Shown here piece by piece: positions 15,998 through 24,017 of a stretch of DNA of 33,461 nt (its first letter is position 1; every line of letters begins with the position of its first letter). The DNA is taken from NCBI GenBank assembly GCA_963977675.1, contig CAXBPY010000033.1, positions 1 through 33,461 of the forward strand, in the 5' to 3' direction. Both the position numbers and the translations under genes were made by a program. Source of the DNA: CAXBPY01 sp003455275 (lineage in GTDB: Bacteria > Bacteroidota > Bacteroidia > Chitinophagales > UBA10324). The notes under the pieces were generated by a model that ran no database searches, was not told where the DNA came from, and saw only the letters and a list, made by a program, of their open reading frames with translations.

Positions 15998-17591
15998 TTA
16001 ATTCCTGATAAGTTTAATACGACTTTCAAGAAATCCGAACTTATAAATTTCTGCTATATAAATACCAGATGGTTGACTGGATAGATTTAAAATATTAAAA
16101 CCTTCGCTCAAAAACAAATTAGAAATCTCTTCGCCTAAAAAATTGTAAACATGTACTTCAGTTCCATAAGTAAAATTTCCATTCAGAAAATAAATTCCTG
16201 AAGAAGGATTAGGAAATAAGTTAACCGCATGTGAATTAATACTTGCAACGGCTACCGTGTCATCAGGATTAACATTGGGTTCTAATGGCAGGGGCATTGT
16301 TCTAAGCAGCCAATAATCATAGTTCCCATGATTGTGCACCAGGTCGGTATCATCTGAATTTGAAAGTCCGGCGCAATAGAGATTTCCTAAATTTCCCTGT
16401 ACAACCTGATAAAAATAATCTTCAGCTGATCCTCCAAAATTTTTTGTCCAGTCAATAGTCCCGCTGTCGCTTATTTGAATTATCCAGGCATCCGTTGCTC
16501 CACCGTAATTTGTAACTATATCTCCATCAACCGATGCTGTAAATCCAGCAATAAGAATTTTTTCTTCTAAAGTCAAAATTGAGGTGTTGCAGTAATCCAT
16601 GTTAGATCCGCCGAATGACTTTTGCCATTTAATATTTCCGGCAGAATCTGTACGCATTATATTCCAATCATAATCACCATGATTGAAAGTTACATCACCA
16701 TCAGAAGAAGTTGTGTTATATGAAATGATTAAATCATGATTGGGCAATTCATTTATATCAGCAACTTCATCCAATCCGGTGCCGCCAAAAGATTTTCCCA
16801 AAGCCTGTTTCCAAGCGTGTCAACTTTAATTGCCCAAACATCTGTCAGTCCGTGGTTAAAGGTCAGATCACCATCGAAAGAAGTTGATGTTCCAAGCATG
16901 ATAAAATTTCCATCCGTTGTTTTAATAACAGTTTTTAATTCATCATTGGCAGTACCACCAAAAGTTTTTTCACGAATAATATTTCCGAACTGATCGAGAA
17001 TCAGCATCCAGTAATCGTACTTGGATGCATAGTGGTTAAAGGAAACATCGTAATCTTCTGACCTTGTAGAACCGCCTACAAAGTATTGGTGATTTGCCAG
17101 TGGGATAATTTTATTTATTGATTCGCCATCGCTTCCACCCCCTGACTTTTCCCACATAATTGAAGCAGTACTGTCTGTCTTCACAATCCAACCATCAAAT
17201 CCTCCATGGTTAAGTGTCAGGTCGCCATTTGATAAAGTAGATGCACCTCCAATAATAAATCCCCCGTCATCTGTAGCTGTAATTGTAAATCCTTCATCTA
17301 CATCGGTTCCTCCTAGTGATTTCCCCCCATTTGAACAATCCTGCTGAATTCAATTTTACAATCCATACATCATAAAAACCATGATTGCCTATTACATCTA
17401 AATCTGTAGAGTAAGTGACCCCGGTAAGTATTGAGCTTCCATCGGGTAGCACCGCAACAGAATATGCTTTGTCGCTTAACGAGCCGCCTACTGAAGAAGA
17501 CCAATCAATACCTGGAAACTGTGCTTTGGAAATTACAGAAAACAGAATAAAAACGACTGCTCCAGCAAATGAAAAATATTTTTTTGATCAA
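15998..17591 (-). pseudogene. Seven-repeat T9SS type A surface protein, broken by three homopolymer frameshifts
   Basis: Three frames on the minus strand together encode one protein of about 530 residues. From TTG 17591 a signal peptide (IKKYFSFAGAVVFILFSV, ending SKAQ) becomes readable if one A is removed from an A7 run (forward 17579-17585). The frame breaks again at a G6 run (17323-17328, one G too many) and at a G3 run (16797-16799, one G too few); the expected text at both is WGKS(L/F)GG. The restored protein has seven repeats of about 58-60 residues with consensus KSFGGT..DE, G.TxS.DGD...NHG..D.WI.K.D..GN..W, suggesting a seven-bladed propeller, and a type A sorting domain (NLFPNPSSGIYF to RIKLIRN). 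As written it cannot make the full protein. Either the gene is decaying, or these are sequence errors, or slippage switches it. Confidence 0.85.
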
Positions 17592-17593
17592 GA

Positions 17594-17600
17594 CAAAGTA
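17594..17600 (-). promoter_or_regulatory. Candidate -7 box immediately before the seven-repeat T9SS gene
   Basis: Minus-strand TACTTTG ends two bases before the TTG start at 17591. If it is a true -7 element, transcription would begin at or within a few bases of the start codon, giving a leaderless or nearly leaderless message. No -33 TTTG is seen at the usual distance. Confidence 0.3.
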
Positions 17601-17741
17601 GCAATCTGTTTTGAAAGACCGAATCTAAATGCTATAATCCGATTACAAAAACTAAAATCATAAATAGTTTAAAGGGTTATTAACACATTTTTAAAAATGG
17701 TATCAATAAAATGATAATCCGCTGGAAAAATTTTAACTAAT

Positions 17742-17748
17742 TAATTTG
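17742..17748 (+). promoter_or_regulatory. Candidate -7 box immediately before the prenyltransferase gene
   Basis: TAATTTG at 17742-17748 ends six bases before the ATG at 17755. A message starting about 4-7 bases after the box would have almost no leader. This also argues against the in-frame TTG at 17746, which lies inside the box. Confidence 0.3.
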
Positions 17749-17754
17749 CCGCCA

Positions 17755-18729
17755 ATGAGGACTCAGACCGAACTTCAAAAATTATTTCAGGATTATTTGA
17801 TGAAACAAAAATTCGAAAATCATCCTGCTGAATTGTATGATCCAATGAATTACATGATAAGCATTGGCGGAAAAAGGATGAGGGCACAATTGGTTTTAAT
17901 GAGCTGTGAAATTTTTGACTGCGATGCAACCAAAAGTTTATCACAAGCCATGGCAATTGAGCTGTTTCATAATTTTACTTTAATTCATGATGACATTATG
18001 GACAATGCTCCGCTTCGGCGCGGCCATAAAACTGTTCACGAAAAATATAACCATAATGCAGCAATACTGAGCGGAGATAACATGCTCATATATGCCTATC
18101 AATATTTACTAAAAAATTCAGGAGAAAAAATTCATTCGTATTTAGTTCATTTCAATGATACAGCTATCAGGGTTTGTGAAGGACAACAACTTGATATGAA
18201 TTTCGAAAAGCAAGCAATTGTTTCTGTTGAAGAATATCTTCAAATGATTGAAATGAAAACTGCAGTACTAGTTGGATGTGCATTGAAAATTGGTGCAATA
18301 GCAGCAGGCGCTAATGAATTAGATTCAGGTCTAATATTTCAGGTTGGAAAAGAATTAGGAATTGCATTTCAACTACAGGATGATATTCTTGATTCATTTG
18401 GAGATCAGAAATTGACAGGCAAACAAGCTGGCGGTGATATTATTCAAAACAAAAAAACTCTTTTGCTGATTGAAGCCCTGACACTGGCTGATTCTAATCA
18501 GAAAGAAGAACTTGAATCCTGGCTAAAGAAAAAGGAATTTTCGCCTGAGGAAAAAGTTAAGGCTGTTCTTCGGCTTTATAATGAACTTGGAATTCGAAAA
18601 ATTGCTGAAGCTGAAATGCTTAAACATTATCAATCTGCAATGAGTTACCTACGCAAATTAGAAATTAAAGAAGAAAATAAATTGGTGCTAAAAAATTTTG
18701 CAGAAACTCTTTTGATAAGAGAATATTAA
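17755..18729 (+). CDS. Polyprenyl diphosphate synthase (trans-isoprenyl diphosphate synthase)
   Basis: About 324 residues from ATG 17755. The enzyme condenses isopentenyl diphosphate onto an allylic diphosphate to make a linear isoprenoid chain such as a quinone side chain. Hallmarks: the GGKRMR substrate-binding motif, the first aspartate-rich motif DDIMD at residues 79-83 followed by RRG, and the second motif DDILD at 209-213, with GKQAGGDI and KKT after it. Length and order are normal. Chain length (farnesyl, geranylgeranyl or octaprenyl) cannot be assigned with confidence. Its stop overlaps the stop of the small convergent lipoprotein gene by a few bases. Confidence 0.93.
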   Translation: MRTQTELQKLFQDYLMKQKFENHPAELYDPMNYMISIGGKRMRAQLVLMSCEIFDCDATKSLSQAMAIELFHNFTLIHDDIMDNAPLRRGHKTVHEKYNHNAAILSGDNMLIYAYQYLLKNSGEKIHSYLVHFNDTAIRVCEGQQLDMNFEKQAIVSVEEYLQMIEMKTAVLVGCALKIGAIAAGANELDSGLIFQVGKELGIAFQLQDDILDSFGDQKLTGKQAGGDIIQNKKTLLLIEALTLADSNQKEELESWLKKKEFSPEEKVKAVLRLYNELGIRKIAEAEMLKHYQSAMSYLRKLEIKEENKLVLKNFAETLLIREY

Positions 18730-18872
18730 ATCCAAACTCCGTTCTCCAGGCGATGCTTGGTTCGTCCTCTGCAATCTTTCTTTACATTAACGCATGAATT
18801 GAGCAAGATGGCAATGCAAATCAATGTAAGTATTGTTCCAAGAAATTTCGAAGTTGAGTTATTCGCTTTCAT
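18726..18872 (-). CDS. 48-residue lipoprotein ending in a KKDCRGR..H.LENGVWI motif
   Basis: A short minus-strand gene from ATG 18872 to TAA 18728-18726. The product starts MKANNSTSKFLGTI, has a hydrophobic core and lipobox LLNSC (Cys27), and a mature part of only 22 residues, VNVKKDCRGRTKHRLENGVWI after the lipidated Cys. I recall similar tiny Bacteroidetes proteins with a KKDC(R/Q)G...H.L.NG motif near the C-terminus, so it is probably a real conserved family, but no function is known to me. A perfect TAnnTTTG box (TAAGTTTG) lies six bases upstream of its ATG, and its stop overlaps the convergent prenyltransferase stop, as expected of a genuine gene. Confidence 0.75.
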   Translation of the reverse strand: MKANNSTSKFLGTILTLICIAILLNSCVNVKKDCRGRTKHRLENGVWI

Positions 18873-18878
18873 TCTGGT

Positions 18879-18886
18879 CAAACTTA
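18879..18886 (-). promoter_or_regulatory. Candidate -7 box for the 48-residue lipoprotein gene
   Basis: Minus-strand TAAGTTTG matches TAnnTTTG exactly and ends six bases before the ATG at 18872, so the leader would be very short. No -33 TTTG was found at 18-21 bases upstream. Confidence 0.45.
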
Positions 18887-19132
18887 CCTCAATAACGAAC
18901 CGATTTTGAAAATATTCTCAACAGTAAATTATCATATGTAAGAATTATTTTGAATTCATTGTCTGCCTTTAAATTCACTGAAATTCGATTTGAACTGCAT
19001 GACACATATTCTTAAATATTTCTCAAAATTTCTGTCGCAACTTTTACCCGTATAGGCAACTGACATATTTTCTTTCATATTTCAATGGCAGCATTGTTGA
19101 GAAAGCCGTGTCAAACATTTAAAATAAAAATC

Positions 19133-21055
19133 ATGGGAAAGATTATTGGAATTGATTTAGGAACTACCAACAGTTGTGTTGCTGTAATGGAGGGAAACGA
19201 CCCCGTAGTTATTGCAAATGACGAAGGCAGAAGAACAACTCCTTCTGTAGTTGGTTTCCTTGCAAACGGTGAAAGAAAAATTGGTGACCCTGCAAAACGA
19301 CAGGCGATTACTAACCCTAAAAATACAATTGCATCTATTAAGCGTTTCATGGGTCGCCGTTATGATGAGGTAGGAGCCGAAATGAAATACATCGCTTATA
19401 ATGTGGCGAAGGGAGACAATAACACAGTTCGCGTTGATATAAACGGACGGCTTTACACTCCACAAGAAATCTCAGCTATTGTTCTTCAAAAAATGAAAAA
19501 GACTGCTGAAGATTATCTTGGGCAAGAAGTAACTGAAGCAGTTATTACTGTACCCGCATACTTCAATGACTCACAAAGACAGGCAACCAAGGAAGCAGGA
19601 GAGATTGCAGGGCTGAATGTTCGCAGAATTATTAATGAGCCAACTGCAGCTGCGCTTGCCTATGGCCTTGATAAAAAACACAAGGACCAAAAAATTGCTG
19701 TATACGATTTAGGCGGAGGAACATTTGATATTTCTATTCTCGATTTAGGTGATGGTGTATTTGAAGTAAAAAGTACAAACGGAGATACCCACCTTGGCGG
19801 CGATGATTTTGATCAGTGCATCATACAATGGCTTGCTGATGAATTTAAGAAGGATGAAAACATTGATTTGAGAAAAGACCCAATGGCACTTCAGCGCCTG
19901 AAGGAAGCATCAGAAAAAGCAAAGATTGAACTCTCTAGCTCTAGCGAAACAGAAATCAATCTTCCTTATATCACTGCGGTGGATGGTGTACCTAAGCACC
20001 TGGTTAGAAAACTCACCAGATCAAATTTCGAAAAGTTAGTTGACCACCTGGTTGAACGAAGCCTGGAACCTTGCAAACAAGCACTGAAAGATTCTGGTTA
20101 CACAGCATCACAGATTGATGAAGTTATACTGGTTGGTGGTTCTACCCGCATTCCAAAAATTCAGGAAGTGGTAGAAAAATTTTTCGGAAAGAAACCATCT
20201 AAAGGTGTGAATCCCGATGAGGTTGTTGCAATTGGTGCAGCAATTCAGGGTGGTGTATTAACCGGAGATGTAAAAGATGTTCTGCTCCTTGATGTGACTC
20301 CTCTATCACTCGGAATCGAAACCATGGGTGGCGTATTTACCAAGCTGATTGAATCGAACACTACGATTCCTACTAAGAAATCAGAAACTTTTTCTACTGC
20401 TGCTGATAATCAACCTTCGGTTGAGATCCATATTTTGCAAGGAGAAAGAAGCATGGCGCAATACAACAGAACGATCGGACGCTTTATGCTTGGTGATATT
20501 CCTCCGGCGCCCCGCGGTATTCCGCAGATTGAAGTTACTTTCGATATAGATGCAAACGGAATTCTGAAAGTAAGTGCAAAGGACAAAGGCACAAACAAGG
20601 AACAAAGCATCAGGATAGAAGCATCAACCGGGCTGAGCAAGGAGGAAATCGAAAAGATGAAAACCGATGCAAAAGCAAATGAAGATGCTGATAAAAAAGC
20701 ACGCGATGAGGCCGACAAGGTGAATGCTGCCGACGGAATGATTTTTCAAACTGAAAAACAATTGAAGGAGTATGGTGAAAAAATTCCTGCAGATAAAAAA
20801 GCAAACATTGAAAAAGCACTCGAAGCCTTACGCGAAGCACATAAGACCAGAAACCTTACTGCGATTGATGATACACTGAAGCAGCTGAACGATGCGTGGA
20901 CTGCTGCAAGCGAAGACATTTACAAAGCAAGCCAGGAACAAACAAGTGGCGCACCAAATGCTGATGCAGGAAATGCAAGCACAAGTAATGATGGTCAAAC
21001 TGAGCAACCGATTCAGGATGTTCCATTCGAAGAAGTAAAAGACGAAAAAAAGTAA
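19133..21055 (+). CDS. dnaK: Molecular chaperone DnaK (Hsp70)
   Basis: A 640-residue cytoplasmic chaperone from ATG 19133 (MGKIIGIDLGTTNS, the family's normal start); an in-frame ATG at 19085 would add 16 residues that are not typical of DnaK. The ATPase domain (about 1-385) shows GTTNSCVAV, the phosphate-2 motif VYDLGGGTFDISIL and VILVGGSTRIPKIQ. The linker VLLLDVTPLSLGIET leads to the substrate-binding domain, and the C-terminus ends with the conserved PFEEVKDEKK. It uses ATP to bind and release unfolded proteins together with DnaJ and GrpE, whose genes are not beside it. I found no CIRCE operator upstream. A strong terminator follows the stop. Confidence 0.98.
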   Translation: MGKIIGIDLGTTNSCVAVMEGNDPVVIANDEGRRTTPSVVGFLANGERKIGDPAKRQAITNPKNTIASIKRFMGRRYDEVGAEMKYIAYNVAKGDNNTVRVDINGRLYTPQEISAIVLQKMKKTAEDYLGQEVTEAVITVPAYFNDSQRQATKEAGEIAGLNVRRIINEPTAAALAYGLDKKHKDQKIAVYDLGGGTFDISILDLGDGVFEVKSTNGDTHLGGDDFDQCIIQWLADEFKKDENIDLRKDPMALQRLKEASEKAKIELSSSSETEINLPYITAVDGVPKHLVRKLTRSNFEKLVDHLVERSLEPCKQALKDSGYTASQIDEVILVGGSTRIPKIQEVVEKFFGKKPSKGVNPDEVVAIGAAIQGGVLTGDVKDVLLLDVTPLSLGIETMGGVFTKLIESNTTIPTKKSETFSTAADNQPSVEIHILQGERSMAQYNRTIGRFMLGDIPPAPRGIPQIEVTFDIDANGILKVSAKDKGTNKEQSIRIEASTGLSKEEIEKMKTDAKANEDADKKARDEADKVNAADGMIFQTEKQLKEYGEKIPADKKANIEKALEALREAHKTRNLTAIDDTLKQLNDAWTAASEDIYKASQEQTSGAPNADAGNASTSNDGQTEQPIQDVPFEEVKDEKK

Positions 21056-21074
21056 ATTGGTTTTGTTGCATTTT

Positions 21075-21118
21075 AAAATCAGCCTCGCCAGTAAATATTG
21101 GCGGGGCTGATTTTTTTT
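21075..21118 (+). terminator. Intrinsic terminator of dnaK
   Basis: AAAATCAGCC (21075-21084) pairs with GGCTGATTTT (21105-21114), extended by a T-G wobble and CGCCA/TGGCG, with an 8-nt loop and a T8 tail. It begins 20 bases after the dnaK stop. Confidence 0.92.
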
Positions 21119-21225
21119 GGGAAATAAATATTGCTCACTTACACCTCTGTCTGTTCTAAAATTTTATTCAGTAAAATATTTACATTTTTTTTAGGAGATA
21201 GATTTACTATTCAGAGTTAAAGATC

Positions 21226-21948
21226 ATGAAAACAAATTTTGCTCTCCTCTCCTTTCTTTTCATTTCACAATTTTCCTTCTCGCAAAACAATTCATTCAGT
21301 TTTGTTGAATCAAAGGTTCAGAACATAAGCCCGTCATGCAATGGATTTGAGGAGTATAAAGTACATATTGTAAATATGAAATCTGATTCGTTACTCCTCG
21401 CATGGACTGCATACTCGAATAACCTTGATTCATGTTGGGAATTTCAGTACAGTGTATGCGACAACTACAATTGTTATCTTGGAATACCTGCTTCCACCAA
21501 TTATTTTACTAAGATTGGATCAGGCGATACAACCTATATTAAGTTTGGAAATTCTGGTATGAATACTTATTCAGGAAATCCGGTTGGAAGAATACTTATT
21601 TATGATAGTGATTCACTTTCGAATAAAGATACCATTACTTATAATGTAACTATTGATTGTGGTTCACAACAATGCCTTTCGATTCTTGGTCTTTTGGAAA
21701 CTGGTACTAGCTCAAATTCGTTTTCAATTTATCCTAATCCTGCTACAGAATTTCTTACGCTTAATCTGAAATCGATTAATGCAAATTCACTTTCAATTTT
21801 AGATATAGCAGGAAGAGAAATCATTTCCTTTCCTGTCACTGAACAAAAAATAAATCTTAATGTTAGGTGGCTTGAACAAGGAAATTATCTTCTTGTTTTG
21901 AAAAACAAAAATTCAATTATATCGGCAAACCGTTTCTTCAAATTATAA
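21226..21948 (+). CDS. Small secreted protein with T9SS type A sorting domain
   Basis: A 240-residue protein with signal peptide MKTNFALLSFLFISQFSFSQ and a C-terminal type A sorting domain that begins FSIYPNPATEFLTLNL and ends SANRFFKL. Between them lie about 140 residues with six cysteines (SPSCNG, DSCWEFQYSVCDNYNCYLG, IDCGSQQC), which suggests a small disulphide-stabilised beta-sandwich domain. I do not recognise the domain. The sorting domain predicts export across the outer membrane by the type IX system, with attachment or release outside. It is followed 55 bases later by a gene for a T9SS-targeted multihaem cytochrome that has its own promoter. Confidence 0.85.
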   Translation: MKTNFALLSFLFISQFSFSQNNSFSFVESKVQNISPSCNGFEEYKVHIVNMKSDSLLLAWTAYSNNLDSCWEFQYSVCDNYNCYLGIPASTNYFTKIGSGDTTYIKFGNSGMNTYSGNPVGRILIYDSDSLSNKDTITYNVTIDCGSQQCLSILGLLETGTSSNSFSIYPNPATEFLTLNLKSINANSLSILDIAGREIISFPVTEQKINLNVRWLEQGNYLLVLKNKNSIISANRFFKL

Positions 21949-21966
21949 TTCATTTCATAATTAGGC

Positions 21967-21996
21967 TTTGCAATGAAAATTCTGCTTCTATTTTTG
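21967..21996 (+). promoter_or_regulatory. Bacteroidetes-type promoter of the pentahaem cytochrome gene
   Basis: TTTG at 21967-21970 and TATTTTTG at 21989-21996 are separated by 18 bases, close to the usual Bacteroidetes -33/-7 spacing. The -7 box ends seven bases before the ATG at 22004, so the leader would be only a few bases long. Confidence 0.55.
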
Positions 21997-22003
21997 GATT
22001 GAG

Positions 22004-23926
22004 ATGAAAATTTTTTTCCGTCACAAATTAAAAGTTGTTTTTATTTCGGCACTGCTGCTTGTCACCGGGTTTTCGTTTTTAAGCACCAATCATCCTTCGC
22101 CATGGACTTCATATCATTCACAATCAAGAAATCTGGATAGCGGAGAATTTTTTATTGATCATAAATTATGTGCAGGTTGCCATGGTTATGACTCCACTCA
22201 TTTGGCAAATATTGATGCGGATAGCGCCGATGTAAATGTTTATGATGATTGGAAATCAACTATGATGGCTTTGTCTGCAAAAGACCCTTTATGGAGAGCA
22301 AAAGTGAGTCATGAAATTTCAGTGAACCCTAATCACTTTTTTGAGCTTCAGGATAAATGCACTTCGTGTCATGCACCGCTTGGGCATTTCACTTCACTTT
22401 ATCACGGGAATTCTCATTACACATTAAGTGATTTAATGAATGATACTTTAGGTATAGATGGTATTTCCTGTATGGGTTGTCACACTATTGGAACAGAAGG
22501 TTTGGGTTCAAGATTTTCAGGAGACATTCCGTTTGATACAACCAGAAAAATTTTCGGACCATTTATGAATCCTTTTGCCGGACCAATGCAACTATATGTT
22601 GGTGTTACTCCAACATACAGTGAACATATGACCACATCTCCAGTTTGCTCATCCTGCCATACCTTAATTACAAATTCAGCTGACCTTAGTGGAAATTTAA
22701 CAGGTGGAACATTTGTAGAACAAGCCACTTATCATGAATATAAAAATTCAGATTTCCCGGCACAGCATATTTATTGTCAAACCTGTCACATGCCGCAACT
22801 GGAAGAACCAGTAATTATTGCCAATCAAATTCTTGCGCTTCAAGGCAGATCGCCTTTTAACCTTCATCAGTTTGCTGGAGCTAATTCATTTATGCTAAAC
22901 CTGATAAAGAATAATAAATCTTCATTGGGAATTACTAATGTTCCTGATGTTGATTTTGATAATACAATTTCTTTAACTCTTGATAACTTAATGCAAAAAT
23001 CAGTTGACCTCACATTACATCAGGATAGTTTGACAACTGACACAGCTTATTTTAGTGTTACCTTAAAAAACAAAACAGGACACAAATTTCCTTCTGGCTA
23101 TCCATCGCGTCGTGCAGTAGTTCAGTTTGTAGTTTTGAAATCAAATGGAGATACACTTTTCCGTTCTGGAATTTTCGGTAGTGATTACGAAATAAATTAT
23201 TTGTCAGGGCCGGTGGAACATCATCATGATATCATCAAGTCTCAATCACAATCACAGATTTATGAATTGACAATGGGCGATGTAAATGGAAATAAAACAA
23301 CTGTATTAGAACGGGCAGCAAACCTTTTAAAAGATAACCGCCTTGTTCCTTCCGGATTTACAACCACTCATTACGACTATGACACCGTTAAATTGGATAA
23401 TGATGCACTTAACGATCTGGACTTTAATAAATCACCTCTAGGTATTGAAGGAACAGGAAAAGACATTGTTCATTTTCATATTTCAACTGGCGGATATGAT
23501 GGTGTTGTAAATGTGTTTGCTAAAATCTATTATCAATCAGTTCCGCCCGGGTGGTTGCAGGAAATGTTTTCTTACAATACTGAGCTTATTGATTCTTTCA
23601 AATCCATGTATCAGTCGGCTGATAAGCTTCCTGTGCTGTGTGCAAGCGATCAATTATTGAATATTCAATTGCTGAATGGAGTAAATCAAATTTCAGCAAA
23701 AAATATTTCTGTTTATCCCACCGCCTCAATTGATGGTATTGTTACGGTTTCAGCTGATGACATATCCTCAATTGAAATTTTTAATTCCGATGGAAAATTA
23801 TTATCCGCTCTTCATTCAATTAATCATTCAGATAATACAATAGAACTTCCACACGCAAATGGAATTTATTTTATTCGTATTCATTCGGGAGCTGTAGTAA
23901 AAACCTTTAAGGTGCTTCGGTTGTAG
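22004..23926 (+). CDS. Secreted pentahaem cytochrome c with T9SS type A sorting domain
   Basis: A 640-residue protein with an N-terminal signal/anchor helix (KLKVVFISALLLVTGFSFL). Five CXXCH motifs bind c-type haem at residues 56-60 (CAGCH), 119-123 (CTSCH), 156-160 (CMGCH), 215-219 (CSSCH) and 258-262 (CQTCH), a layout like the cytochrome c-554 family. Next comes a beta-rich domain with KNKTGHKFPSGYPSRRA, commonly found behind such haem domains. The last 75 residues form a type A sorting domain (ISVYPTASIDGIVTVS to VVKTFKVLRL). Haem is attached in the periplasm, so the mature cytochrome would have to be passed through the T9SS already folded. It lies near a di-haem oxidoreductase gene. Its electron donor and acceptor cannot be read from sequence. 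Confidence 0.9.
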   Translation: MKIFFRHKLKVVFISALLLVTGFSFLSTNHPSPWTSYHSQSRNLDSGEFFIDHKLCAGCHGYDSTHLANIDADSADVNVYDDWKSTMMALSAKDPLWRAKVSHEISVNPNHFFELQDKCTSCHAPLGHFTSLYHGNSHYTLSDLMNDTLGIDGISCMGCHTIGTEGLGSRFSGDIPFDTTRKIFGPFMNPFAGPMQLYVGVTPTYSEHMTTSPVCSSCHTLITNSADLSGNLTGGTFVEQATYHEYKNSDFPAQHIYCQTCHMPQLEEPVIIANQILALQGRSPFNLHQFAGANSFMLNLIKNNKSSLGITNVPDVDFDNTISLTLDNLMQKSVDLTLHQDSLTTDTAYFSVTLKNKTGHKFPSGYPSRRAVVQFVVLKSNGDTLFRSGIFGSDYEINYLSGPVEHHHDIIKSQSQSQIYELTMGDVNGNKTTVLERAANLLKDNRLVPSGFTTTHYDYDTVKLDNDALNDLDFNKSPLGIEGTGKDIVHFHISTGGYDGVVNVFAKIYYQSVPPGWLQEMFSYNTELIDSFKSMYQSADKLPVLCASDQLLNIQLLNGVNQISAKNISVYPTASIDGIVTVSADDISSIEIFNSDGKLLSALHSINHSDNTIELPHANGIYFIRIHSGAVVKTFKVLRL

Positions 23927-23932
23927 TCAATG

Positions 23933-23961
23933 TTTGCAACTAATATTTTTTAGTTACTTTC
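23933..23961 (+). promoter_or_regulatory. Candidate promoter of the VCBS/ASPIC gene
   Basis: TTTG (23933-23936), 18 bases, then TACTTTC (23955-23961), which resembles the -7 box with a final C for G. It lies directly after the cytochrome gene's stop (23926) and about 56 bases before the ATG at 24018. The spacing equals that of the promoter at 21967. Confidence 0.4.
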
Positions 23962-24017
23962 CCCCACTGAAAAAAAAATCAATTCAAACAAACCAAACCA
24001 TAAAACCATTTTCAAAC

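Noticed and set aside
18873..19132. Search for a CIRCE operator or other heat-shock site before dnaK
   Set aside because: No TTAGCACTC-N9-GAGTGCTAA or similar inverted repeat is present; only AT-rich DNA without a clear promoter match.
19085..19132. Upstream ATG extending DnaK by 16 residues
   Set aside because: DnaK homologues start at MGKIIGIDLGTTNS; the extra residues have no family support.
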